DNA of 64,000 bases from Pochonia chlamydosporia 170 (Eukaryota; Ascomycota; Sordariomycetes; Hypocreales; Clavicipitaceae). A program made the translations under genes and the position numbers. This document shows positions 53,479 to 64,000 of this stretch, one piece after another. Below the pieces are notes generated by a model. It worked only from the letters and a program-made list of their open reading frames with translations. It made no database searches and was not told the DNA's origin. The number at the start of each line of letters is the position of its first letter. The first letter of the stretch is position 1. Where the stretch lies: assembly GCF_001653235.2 (NCBI RefSeq), contig NW_019154047.1:62001-126000 (forward strand). Direction: 5' to 3'.

Positions 53479-55213
53479 CGAAAATGAATATGTACCTTTG
53501 TCTTCTTGCGGGTCTGCATTTATTTTATCGGCAAAGATTTTTTTCGTCCAATGCTTTACGGTTCTGAGAGGCACTAGAAATGGACACGGCCCTAACAAAT
53601 AGCTGCCACAACTTGCACTCATACTTACTACGCGTGTCTAGACTTGTGGCTTGGCTAGTACTTTACAATACGGTAACTACGCCGGTAAATGTTACTGTCC
53701 AGAAAAGCAATACTTCGTGTATGCTCACTGTTGCTCCGAAATAGACACTTCTGAAACTGCCATCGCCATCGCCATTAGTTCAGCAGCGCATTCAAATAGT
53801 ACCAATATCAAATGTTACTATGCTTGATACAAACTAAAAGCAGGAAAGTGTACGGCCATATTCTTCCTGGCTCCGTTAACTTCTTGGTGTCCTTCTCAAT
53901 CCGGCGGCAATACAGAGCACCACATACCGCCTCTCTAAGTTTTTTACCCCTTTGCATTTGTTTCCTGCTTTTGCTTAAGCCATGCTATTATTAGACTGCA
54001 ATCCGCATCTAGTTCTATGTGTCAATAGACTTGGAACAAAATGGGAATTACAAAATTCGCTACAGTGAATACGAAGGCAAACCTAGGCATCATTTTACAA
54101 CGTCTCGTGAACCGCTTCGGCATCTTGGCGACAATGGTTATTTGCCAAAGGGGAAAACTTAGATATTAATAGATTTAAATCTGGTTACATACTAGAGTAA
54201 TAGTTACTGACCATCATATTATGCCTAATGTAGTCTCGAGAACGCCGTCAAGCGCGTGCGATGTAGACCGGACTTAGTGGCTGTCACGTTTTTGCCCACC
54301 TTGTCAACATGCGGCCACACAGTTGTGGGCAAAAAAAAAAAAAAAAACCGCTAAAACAACCACAAGCTCGGTTCCCCGTTGACCTCATGCTCTTGACTTG
54401 CCCAATCATCGCAACTTGTCCCTTTCTGTCATTATTCTTCGCCTCTGCCGCCAACGGCCACTACAACTGCGGTGGTGCCCTACAAGAATCTCTCGCGGTA
54501 GGTCTCTTGTAGGGCCATCTTCGTATTGTTGCCACGAAACAATCTCGCTTACGTATGCCACGGTATATATACCGCCACAGACAACGTATTTGACACCGGA
54601 GAGGGGTTCGGTTCGATACAATTTTCCTTCATGTATGCCTTTACCAAGTACATTACACTTGGGTGGAGCCTAGAGGTCAGATTGAGTGCTCATATTCTCT
54701 ATTTTGGGCTTAGGAAGGAATGTCGAGCGAAAATTATATGCATCATACGGAAAGCAAGCTACACTACGGCCAAAAAGCACATGTATTCTACATTGACATA
54801 GCGAATGAAAATTTACCCAACAGATACTCAGAGTAGACGCCACGGAACAACACCTTTGCAATACAGATAAGAAACGCAATGTACTCAAGCCCGTACTGTG
54901 AAAGTACTCATTTATAGAGCATTCAGCTGCCACGGCCCCGAATGTGAATCTCTTACACCTCCTGTTTAATTCGACAACAGAGTGAAAAGCGGGTATCTCG
55001 TACCAAAACTGGTCAAACGTCTCGAATCGTTTGCATCATGCCTTCGAACTTATCACAGTGGGCGTGATGGAGGGCCTTTTGGATGCACTGGATGGATAGC
55101 TGGTAGTGGTGTCGACATTACCTCCGCTCAAAATATTGATCGGCTGGTATCCGAGTTCAAGACAGTACTGTGTGAACACCCCACCTAACCCCCCGTTCGT
55201 GCCTGCGCCGGTG
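53479..55213. other. Spacer between the LysM-like paralogs
   Basis: About 1.7 kb, AT-rich. Holds a 17-A homopolymer at about 54331-54347 and one possible small secreted protein exon at 54387-54482 (listed). No other gene. Confidence 0.4.
54387..54482 (+). CDS. Possible first exon of a small secreted protein
   Basis: From ATG 54387 the frame encodes a plausible signal peptide (about 24 residues, MLLTCPIIATCPFLSLFFAS and a following AANG) and then HYNCGGALQESLA. A GTAGGT donor-like site is at about 54498, after which the frame soon stops; a second exon could lie near 54540-54660, but I could not define it. Possibly a remnant or a small secreted cysteine-containing protein. Confidence 0.25.
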
Positions 55214-56194
55214 TTAGTCAACAGTAGGGTTGGATATCTTATAATGCTCACAATTAAGCCAGTTATCGTGCATTATGCTTTGGCACCATTCCACGGAAAA
55301 CTTTTTCCCCGTAGGGCACGTATTTGTTGATTTTCGGTAAGTTAGAAAGAATGCATAGCCTCTGCCGGGACTGCCAGCGTAAATCTTCGCAAGGTGTTTT
55401 TCACTACCATCATGCTCTATCTCGGATGCTATCTTGCAAAAGTCACCTGCAAAAAGTTTTTGTGGATCAGAATCAGTGTTATAAAGTTCGCCATTGTTGA
55501 ATAGTGTGACGTCTCGGGTCTGGTTGTAACAGCTCCGATAAGCAACGTTAACATCAGACGGTCTCGGAGATGAGCCTGGAGACGCTGGCACATTGGTGTT
55601 GGAAGGTGTGGCTGTCCCGGACGACACTACAGCGTTCGGAGATGACTGGGTATTCTCAGATGCATAGTATGCACCAGTTGACGTCCCAGTACTCGCGGGC
55701 GATACTAATGAGTAATGAGAATCAGTCGGTACAGAGGACTCGCCACCCGAACGGGTGGAGAAGGAAGTACCTGGGCCGTCAGGGGTAGTGGATGGTCCCT
55801 TCGAAGCTGGGGATGATTCGCTGGGAGGTCGCCAGCCCGTTGCTGTTTCTCCAATTGAGGTCATAAGGCTCGTCGCTGAACTAAACTCGAGGAACTTATC
55901 GTAGGTGACCACGCCACTCATTGTCGAAGATACTGTCCGCCACGACGCCGACGAGCAGGCTCGTGTATACGGAATCTTATACTTTTCTCCTTGACGCACA
56001 GAACCCACAACCATGGGCCTGTCTTTGTTATCTTTGTTATAACACGCAATGTCTTCAGCAGTGACTAGCAGGCACTGCGCTACCATATCAGTATATTGGC
56101 CATCTCTGACGATCCAGTATCCGTATGGACCGATTGAACACGCGAGTGCTCCAATTGCCCCGATGCTGTAGAGAAGAGAGCGTAACAGCAACAT
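55214..56194 (-). CDS. Secreted LysM-like protein, paralog 2
   Basis: 326 residues from ATG 56194; signal peptide MLLLRSLLYSIGAIGALA, mature start CSIGPYGYW. The ATG chosen aligns with paralog 1, although the frame is open to 56293. LysM-like module: GYWIVRDGQYTDMVAQCLLV, then IACYN, VRQGEKYKIPYTRACSSASW. The Ser/Thr/Pro-rich linker differs in sequence from paralog 1 while the C-terminal domain is conserved: SCYNQTRDVTLFNNGELYNT, FAGDFCKIASEI, KIYAGSPGRGYAFFLTY, VEWCQSIMHDNWLNCEHY. Same strand and same architecture 1.7 kb apart indicate tandem duplication followed by strong divergence. A chitin-binding secreted or wall-attached role is inferred from the LysM-like module only. Confidence 0.8.
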   Translation of the reverse strand: MLLLRSLLYSIGAIGALACSIGPYGYWIVRDGQYTDMVAQCLLVTAEDIACYNKDNKDRPMVVGSVRQGEKYKIPYTRACSSASWRTVSSTMSGVVTYDKFLEFSSATSLMTSIGETATGWRPPSESSPASKGPSTTPDGPGTSFSTRSGGESSVPTDSHYSLVSPASTGTSTGAYYASENTQSSPNAVVSSGTATPSNTNVPASPGSSPRPSDVNVAYRSCYNQTRDVTLFNNGELYNTDSDPQKLFAGDFCKIASEIEHDGSEKHLAKIYAGSPGRGYAFFLTYRKSTNTCPTGKKFSVEWCQSIMHDNWLNCEHYKISNPTVD

Positions 56195-56790
56195 CTTTAT
56201 CTCTGCATACTCTACGGTGTGGTACCTCACGTTCTGGGTGCAGCATATATACGAGCCAGCGACTCCATTTCGTTGACATTTTATGTTGTACAACAGGACA
56301 TGATGACCGTCATTACTAGTAGCAGGTCGACATTGGCCAGAGCTGGAATTTCAGAAGTCCAAAGTAGCAAGAATTGGATTCTGCCTTTTTGTTTCTCAAA
56401 AGAAGTACTATAAAACACAGTATTGAGCTATCAGCCCATCTCGGGTGCGACAATGCGCCAATTTGGGAGATGTCACTACCGGAGCATTCGCAAGTACCCG
56501 TCACGATATACGACGCATATGCCCATATTGGACCAAGTATGGCTTAGTTCTGCACACGCTACATGCTATACTTACGCTGGGGGCATCAACGTTATAGAGA
56601 GATCCCAGGTTTAGGATTTGAACCGGCTCCGTAAATATTGCCAGGCAAATTGCCGTAATCAATCCTTCATCCTGTCATCGAGTATATTTATCACAAGTCT
56701 GCTGCGTTGTACCGTTGGGTAACCTGTGACGAGCTCCGACAGTAGGCAGCCTGGCAGATCTAAATAGACGCCCCTTAGTGCAGCAAAACC
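56195..56790. other. Intergenic, divergent promoters
   Basis: About 600 bases between the second LysM-like gene (minus) and the DUF4112 gene (plus). No coding or repeat feature seen. Confidence 0.45.
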
Positions 56791-57431
56791 ATGGCGTCGG
56801 GTATTAAGAGGCTTCTGACAAACTTCGCTCGACAGAAACGAAGCAAACGCCAGCCTAGTACTGCACAAGGCGCATTATCTTCGTTTGGATCAGTCTTGTT
56901 CCAGTGTGAAGATCCCTATTACCGATACGATCCCGTAGGAAACGGCCGCAAGCATTCCAAAAAAGTTAAAAGGCACATGCCGAAAGATATCTCTCCGCAC
57001 GATGCAGAAGTCTTGGAACGAGCTCGCAAAAGAGCGCACCTTCTCGAGTGGTCATTGCACCGGACAGGCATTGGTTGGGGCACCGTAGTTACTCTGATCC
57101 CAGTGTCAGTGGTGAATCATGCAACGACTTAGTACGCAAGCTAATTTGGAACAGCATCGGCGACTTGGCATACAGCATCATGTCACTTTCCCTCTTTAGA
57201 CTCTGTTGCTCTGTTCAGCGCGGTCTCGATCCCAGAATCAAAACAAGAATGATTGGGATTATCATTTTTAATTTCGTACTATGCCTTGTTCCTTCTTTGA
57301 ACTTTCTTGCTCGGCATGTGTCCGCAGCGAAGGCTCTCTCTCGAGGCAACACATGTAACGTCAAACTTCTCGAAATTGCTCTGCTGGAATCCTACGGTCG
57401 AGTATCGCCAAGCGTCCCTAAACCCAGATGA
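56791..57431 (+). CDS. DUF4112 family membrane protein
   Basis: Exon 1 56791-57104, intron 57105-57154 (50 bp, GTCAGT donor, GCTAAT branch, AACAG acceptor) and exon 2 57155-57431 give 196 residues. The junction reads VVTLIPV-IGDLAYSIMSLS, the expected DUF4112 sequence. Other family marks: DAEVLERARKRAHLLEWSLH, FRLCCSVQRGLDP, and RGNTCNVKLLEIALL. A basic N-terminus precedes two hydrophobic segments. The role of DUF4112 proteins is unknown. After LLESYGR the reading becomes unlike the family, and a more family-like continuation (DDSVALFRFQPIPSSEW) lies in another frame. A 31-bp intron would be needed to join it, shorter than usual, so the C-terminus may be frameshifted. Confidence 0.72.
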
Positions 57432-57671
57432 CTCTGTTGCTCTATTTCGGTTTCAACCTATTCCTAGCTCAGAATGGAAACATCTCGAAGCTGTCTGCGA
57501 CTTTGGTTAAGGTTTCGGAAGTGCCGCCGCGGTAGCTACGCTAGTCCTGGCGCCTTCCCCTTCAGATGTATCTCGCTTCACGCAACGCCTCTTAAGAGAG
57601 TTACGTAACAGCAGGATGGGACTGCAAAAGCCGGAAGTAATGGCTGTCAGGAGTAAAACCTACAGACACAA

Positions 57672-58508
57672 TTAAGCAAACTGGTTCTCTTTTCTTCTTC
57701 GCTGACGGGTGTATTGACTCACGACATCGGTGCTGTCAGGGATGCTCCAGGCAGATATCATGATACCAAGAGCCATAGCAGCAAAAACACCAGTAATAAT
57801 TATTAGTGAGCGAGCAGTCCTTAGTGTGTCTGATGGTGTAGGAGATTTTAGCCACTTATTGACAAGTATTGACAAAATGGCCAGTCTTTGAACGAAGGAG
57901 CTAGTTGTAAGAATATTTCCAACAAGGACGAAAGAAACAACTTTTAGACCAGCAAGTGTAATCGAGCATATTACTATCGCCACCGCAATGAAGATGAAAA
58001 ACAAACCAGGCCAAGCGATTATAAACACTTTGTTACCGGCTTTCGACAAAAGTCGCATCTGTACCACCATGTCAGCGCTCAACCTCCCTCTTCCAATGGA
58101 CAGACTTACATCAAAAATCATATGCCACGACGAAATTACTGCCATCGAAGCGAAGGGCGCTGGAGTCCATTCAAGGATTGTAATTATCCAAGATGCTAAC
58201 AACCACACACCATCGAACATAAGTACAAACAACACAGGCCAGAAAGAATGTTCGTGAGTCCAGGCTCTTAACCACCAAGGCAGGTCCCATCGCATGATCT
58301 GCGGCATAGTGTGCGGATCGATTTGCGGATAGTCGCGCATAATACCGCTCAATCGGCAAATCAGGACCGATACCCCGTGAAATGCAGCTACAGTGATGGA
58401 GAAGACCTTAGTCATAACGAAGGCGACGGAAGTGAATAAAGCCAGAGGAGCTAAGCAGATGAATCTTGCGGCGGTACCGCCCGAAGATGCTTCAATGCTG
58501 CAGGTCAT
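57672..58508 (-). CDS. Polytopic membrane protein, unknown family
   Basis: 278 residues from ATG 58508, intronless. Five to six hydrophobic segments are visible: FICLAPLALFTSVAFVMTKV (about 15-40), FWPVLFVLMFDGVWLLASWI (about 89-110), AVISSWHMIFDVSL, VFIIAWPGLFFIFIAVAIVI (about 160-180) continuing into VVSFVLVGNIL, and SLIIITGVFAAMALGIMISA (about 238-258). A basic C-terminus (RQRRRKENQF) follows. No transporter or enzyme motif is recognised. It converges on the DUF4112 gene, with a 240-bp spacer. Confidence 0.68.
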   Translation of the reverse strand: MTCSIEASSGGTAARFICLAPLALFTSVAFVMTKVFSITVAAFHGVSVLICRLSGIMRDYPQIDPHTMPQIMRWDLPWWLRAWTHEHSFWPVLFVLMFDGVWLLASWIITILEWTPAPFASMAVISSWHMIFDVSLSIGRGRLSADMVVQMRLLSKAGNKVFIIAWPGLFFIFIAVAIVICSITLAGLKVVSFVLVGNILTTSSFVQRLAILSILVNKWLKSPTPSDTLRTARSLIIITGVFAAMALGIMISAWSIPDSTDVVSQYTRQRRRKENQFA

Positions 58509-58858
58509 ATAAATATCTGTGAGGCAGGATGGGTTAGGACGCAGCTTTTGCTGTAGTTAAGTTTCCACATTCACATTAAAGACAACCCAATCGGACAGCA
58601 TCGCACGCTCCGACACAAACTTAGCGGACATCACTGTGATCCGAAGCTCCCCTGAAAAGGACTACGGGATTTTGATGTGATCAAACCAGACTAGAATTTA
58701 GGAGGAAGGCTTAATCCGCTCATGGAACGGAGGTTCCAATCGGGAGCTCTACAAGTAGCCCCCAGCTTGCAGCCATACTTTCCCGAGCCAGCATTCGGAC
58801 GGGTTGACGAGGAGGTGCGGGGCTAATGTTGATATTTGAACCAGGGTGATTAATCACT
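58509..58858. other. Intergenic, nothing recognised
   Basis: Upstream region of the polytopic membrane protein gene up to the solo LTR's target duplication. No feature seen. Confidence 0.45.
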
Positions 58859-58863
58859 TGAAC

Positions 58864-59079
58864 TGTTGCACTAAAGTCGTGCATAATCCTGCTCCATACC
58901 GGTTAAGTGCATAATGGGGGTGTGTCGCTTGCAACACGCTTACGCGCATAAAAAGGAGAATGGAAGATCAAGCAGAATGGAACAGACAGACAACAATGAA
59001 CATACTGGGCGAATGCCTACACACCCATTTAACTTTACAGTGACGCCTTTGTGAAAGTATCCACACCGTGATTCTGACA
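58864..59079 (-). repeat. Solo LTR, copy B, with 5-bp target duplication
   Basis: A 216-bp element, reverse complement of copy A at 8874-9091 with limited divergence. On the plus strand it begins TGTTGCACTAAAG and ends TTCTGACA, flanked by TGAAC on both sides (58859-58863 and 59080-59084). The different target duplication from copy A (GATCC) shows two independent insertions, not a segmental duplication. Strand is given relative to copy A. Confidence 0.88.
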
Positions 59080-59084
59080 TGAAC

Positions 59085-60317
59085 CCATCCTAGCCAGCGA
59101 GCCGCCCCAGCTTACTGAATTAGGAAGTACTCTATAAGCATGGAACACGGCTCCACCGGGCTCACTACCCGGACGGGTCTTGTTCGATGTGAACTGCTCA
59201 GCCTTGGTGGCACTGTAAAGGTGTCTCAGACGTGTTGGTCAGCCGTCGCCATCCCGCGCTCGATGGAGAGAGTTGTGCAGGTCAGTGCTCACCCATGCAG
59301 CCACGCCAGCTACTGCCCCAGAGCAACCCTCAGTTCCACCGACGAGCCCTACACCGTCGACTATACAGCGCTGTCAAGAGCCATTTGAGAACATAAGTAG
59401 CAATGCTAGCTTCGCACACACTAGAAGAAAGGAACGAACATTGACAGTGCCAGCACGCCGTCTCCATCCCCGCCGCGTTCTTCGCGGCCGAACAGTCACG
59501 GTCAGTTCGATCCGCCCAGCGGCGGACAGTTTTCGCTATGATGCCAAGCGACAACTGAGCACTACCCAACAAGAACAGTGAAGGGGGAGTGACAGCGATT
59601 CGTGCCTGTGTGTCGTTCAGAAGCCCGCCTCCAGTTGCGCGAAGCAACATGGGGCGAGTCGCCCATTGCCGTTGGGGATGATCTAGTCAGAAACACAATG
59701 AGGAGAGGTGTGTCTTTCCTGAGCGGTCCAATAGGGTCATCTGCCGCCAGTTACAGCTCGCTGACCGTGACGGCCCGCTTGGGCCGACCCACGGGTGTCA
59801 GCAATGTTGCCACAGATGCAGCAGGGTATTTCACTCCAGGGTGCAATCCATGGCCCCTGTACCTAGTGGTACCCAGTGTTGGCGAAAAATGAGTTGAAAG
59901 TGCAGTCGAGCAGACAAGGATCAAAAACAGGGTCCAGATAAATTGATGCAGGGGAATCAAGCAAGTCAGACCCAATCTCTAATATAAGAACTGGTGCTCC
60001 GGACCCCATAGCAAAAGCTGCACACTGGTCAAATTTGTCTGAGTACCTGACTTCTCCGAGTTATTTCCCAAAGCCGAGCGCGACAGGTAAGGCAACATGC
60101 GTCCCTCAGCATTTCTCAGCTCGCACTGTATAGACACCGCAACTCCATTCTTCTCTCAATATTTCTCCGCAGGCCGCAAGTTTCTAATTGTTAACTGCTA
60201 ATAGAGCAAAAGACATCGAGTTGCGTCATACCTGTATTATCCCGCAGTGAGGTTGGTGGTGGCCTCCTTTCGCTTTTGGCTCCAACCTACCAGCCCGCGA
60301 AATCACGATTCTCGAAG
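59085..60317. other. 1.2-kb gene-poor stretch
   Basis: Moderately GC-rich with overlapping short ORFs (59140-59388 +, 59273-59581 +, 59602-59892 +). None has a domain or convincing start; the last has a protein-like end (AAGYFTPGCNPWPLYLVV), possibly a remnant. A pyrimidine-rich, CTCAATATTTCTCC-containing stretch lies at 60140-60180. Confidence 0.35.
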
Positions 60318-60599
60318 ATGGCGCGAACCAAACAACAGGCGTGGAAGACCAAGGGGGGGGAGGGGGCGTGGTTTTCCGAACATGAACAGCGACAAAACGC
60401 AGCCAAAATCCCGACGAATCCGCCGACTATGCAAACGGACGCGGAAGTGCCAAACCCGGAAAAATTTAACCCGAACAAGGGCGACGACTATCCATTGGAT
60501 CAGGAAAAGTCAACCGCACCGTATGGAATTGTGACACGAAAGAAAAAGGCGTTGGAACTTGCAAATGCCAGGGCTGAGTCCGCAAAACACAGCCACTAA
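60318..60599 (+). CDS. Small protein with histone H3-like N-terminal tail
   Basis: 93 residues from ATG 60318. After Met removal it begins ARTKQQAWKTKGG. Canonical histone H3 begins ARTKQTARKSTGG, so residues 1-5, 7, 9, 12 and 13 are identical and 10 is conservative (S to T), including both Lys4 and Lys9 equivalents. There is no histone fold: the rest is polar, with EVPNPEKFNPNKGDDYPLDQ, APYGIVTRKKKALELANARA and a short Lys/Ser/His end. It contains no Cys, no signal peptide and no membrane segment. The frame passes through a G-rich run (60353-60366). An alternative start 14 codons upstream (60276) would bury the H3-like tail; the 60318 ATG was preferred for the match. Either a histone-tail mimic or a coincidence; it could also be a small DNA/RNA-binding or mobile-element protein. 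Confidence 0.5.
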   Translation: MARTKQQAWKTKGGEGAWFSEHEQRQNAAKIPTNPPTMQTDAEVPNPEKFNPNKGDDYPLDQEKSTAPYGIVTRKKKALELANARAESAKHSH

Positions 60600-62416
60600 A
60601 CCAAGTGCAAGAAATCCACAAGATCCGACCGGATATAGGCGACAGGCGGTGTTAGCGAAAGGTTGAGCGTGCCCTGAGAGGCGTGGTGTGTACATAACGG
60701 ACTAGTGGTTAGACGAGAGATAATGGTTGGATCGCGAGGTGAGCAATAGCTGCTAGCTATCGTACCTGCAATAAACTCGATGTGTTCTCACAGTTGCCGG
60801 ATGCCCAGCGGTAACTAGCCGCATGCGCCGCATACTCTCTGGAAATGACTGCCTTGCTTTGCAAATAGAAATTCCTATACGCAGCCCAACATTCTTCCTT
60901 TCGAGCACCATCGCCATGGGGCAGACGGACAATTGCGATGGGTCAAGATGACGAAAGACGCGGGCTACAGATTACCGCGATTCCTTGTCAGTTCTTAAAG
61001 TGTCTACGGCACGGTGGTTGGGTGGAACGAATGGCGTATCAACATCGACTTATGTGCCTAGATTACGACTAGAGAATTCATGGCAGTGCTTGACACGACA
61101 AGCGTCAGGAACATGTTACGGAACGACGTGCACAACAGTACCCTACACTCAATGGAACTGCACCAAGAATGAGGAGAATGAGGTGGGATTGCGCCTTATT
61201 GCCCGCTGACGGGCGGAGGAGTTGCTTGTGAGCGCCTTTGGGCCGGCGTCCTGGTGGAGGTTTTGTTTTGGGAATTGAAAGAAGCCTGGTGGCGAAAATG
61301 TCGGCCTCGTCGCCCGTTTTGTTGGTAAGCCATGACAGCACTGCACGCCCTGTTCCCCAACCGGACCTGAACTGCCTCACGGCAGCTGGACGACAATTGC
61401 AATGATAATGGTGATAATAAGAATGTGGACGGAGCATCACGGAGGTAGGGGGTGAAGACAAACGGCAAGAGCACACTCATGGCTATGGTCCTGGCTCTTG
61501 GGAGAGCTGCATATAGCATTGTTATTGTTAGTGGTCCTACCCGAAAACAATTCCGGCAGGTGCCCGGTTTCACAGGCTCGCGACAGTGCCACCCAGCCTT
61601 GGTCAGAACGGGTCGCGACCAAACGGGACAGGGTCATTTCGCTTACACAAACCCAGTCCAAAGCGGAAAGTATCTTTTTGTCTTGTCCACCCGCGGTCGG
61701 AGCACGCTGTTTCCCTGCAAGTACAACGTGCTGGCGGAGCCGGTTCGGCTGTACAACAGCCGCATGGCGCCGAGAAGGGACTGGGGATCATCCCATCTGG
61801 ATGTTGCACTGCTCCACAAAACGGAGCATCACAGCTAAAGCCCACTGGTGTTCTGCTGGAGTCACGGCACCTAGCTAACTGAGCTATCGATAACCCATTA
61901 CTGTACCGGTAACTACACTACCAGTAGAAAATTCATAACTTACCTATTGATACTGTATTGATACTACAGTATTAATAATAAAAATGGCGATAATCATGAA
62001 GCATGAAGTCTTGTGTCGACCTCTTTTCGCCCATCCTGTGGGCTGGTCAAGTTACGATACAGACCTCGGCTAACGACATGTCCTCCTCCACAGAGTTGCC
62101 TCGACGCAGGTCTCGAATCGGCCAAATGGTATCCTCGCAATATGTCGGCTTCTCAAACGCAGTACGGTACCGGTACCGGTACCTATGCTCTGAATAATAT
62201 AACGTAACTAGCTTGAAAAGCTAAAGCTCGGCAAATGGCTGTGTCCTCAGGATGTGTTTGCGCCAAGCTTGGCTGTTAAGTCGTACAGAGTTAGTGTTAG
62301 CAGCCGGAAATCACGAGCAGCTAGACACCAGCTCTGCCGCCGAAGAGACTCACACGACGTAGTTAACCTACGTCTTCCTCTAGCGTATATCACAAACAGC
62401 AGAGGGCAGTTCCACA
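60600..62416. other. 1.8-kb stretch before the chitinase gene
   Basis: No supportable gene; overlapping ORFs at 61105-61573 (-) and 61452-61882 (+) lack features. A striking palindromic run of CGGTACCGGTACCGGTACC lies at about 62165-62183, and TGTACCGGTAACTACACTAC near 61902. The last few hundred bases should hold the chitinase promoter. Confidence 0.4.
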
Positions 62417-63845
<1,429 letters not shown>

Positions 63846-64000
63846 GATGCAGCCGACCGAGTTAAGACGGATGCCGGTGCAGCTTCAGCAGAGCCAACCA
63901 TAAATGTCCAGTTGTAATTTGTGCTGCACTGCACGTAGCGAGGGTTAAGGTGGTTATCTTTCACTTCATCCTACATAGTATAGTATTTATCGTTTTTTAT

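Noticed and set aside
53479..53622. Longer N-terminus of the first LysM-like protein from ATG 53622
   Set aside because: It would bury the signal peptide about 50 residues inside and is not shared by the paralog.
54329..54348. Poly-A run as the tail of a retroposed gene
   Set aside because: No processed coding sequence precedes it and no target duplication is visible; an ordinary homopolymer is likelier.
61105..61882. Overlapping ORFs of 120-130 codons on both strands
   Set aside because: All frames are open by chance in a GC-rich patch; no start context, domain or splice structure supports any of them.

Overview
The window is nuclear DNA of a filamentous ascomycete, most likely a sordariomycete of the Hypocreales. 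The grounds are genes split by short introns (mostly 46-150 bp, with GCTAAC/CTGAC-like branch sites), fungus-specific families (NACHT-ankyrin NLR, FunK1 kinase, 2EXR, CAP10/GT90, DUF4112, Chit42-type chitinase) and low gene density with decayed transposons. It reads as an accessory region, perhaps subtelomeric: few housekeeping genes, many expanded families, several pseudogenes and long gene-free stretches. Exon structures below were worked out by hand from splice signals and reading-frame continuity; no alignment or database search was run.

Layout. 1-5 kb: the 3' part of an unrecognised protein gene, a GT25 glycosyltransferase that lacks its usual N-terminus, and a two-exon hypothetical gene. 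5.6-16.3 kb: two different PAQR (adiponectin-receptor/Izh) genes. Between them lie a dead pogo/Fot1 transposon with TIRs and TA flanks, a solo LTR, a broken 2EXR gene, a Rho1-like GTPase and a forkhead factor. 18.9-23.7 kb: a large NLR (nucleoside phosphorylase-NACHT-ankyrin) whose ankyrin array is a tandem of nearly identical 102-bp units cut by a stop codon, followed by a FunK1 kinase remnant. 24-40 kb: three more glycosyltransferases (GT31-like, a fungal DDD-type, GT90/CAP10), a coiled-coil protein, an hAT-type MITE with perfect 8-bp target duplication, a tetraspan protein, and a polytopic membrane domain fused to a short-chain dehydrogenase. 41-51 kb: F-box genes (one uncertain, one clearly decayed), an unknown two-exon gene and an F-box-ankyrin gene. 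52-58.5 kb: two paralogous secreted LysM-like proteins, a DUF4112 gene and a multi-spanning membrane protein. 58.8-64 kb: a second, inverted copy of the same solo LTR, a small protein whose first residues copy the histone H3 tail, and a complete secreted GH18 chitinase.

Themes. Four glycosyltransferases of different families, two LysM-like proteins and a chitinase point to glycan and cell-surface biology. The NLR, FunK1, F-box and 2EXR genes are families that expand in fungal self/non-self recognition and accessory compartments. Nothing shows that these genes form one pathway. The most novel items are the H3-tail-like small protein (60318-60599), the homogenised ankyrin array with a CAA-to-TAA-type stop (22981), the membrane-SDR fusion, and the two solo LTRs, each bounded by its own 5-bp duplication.
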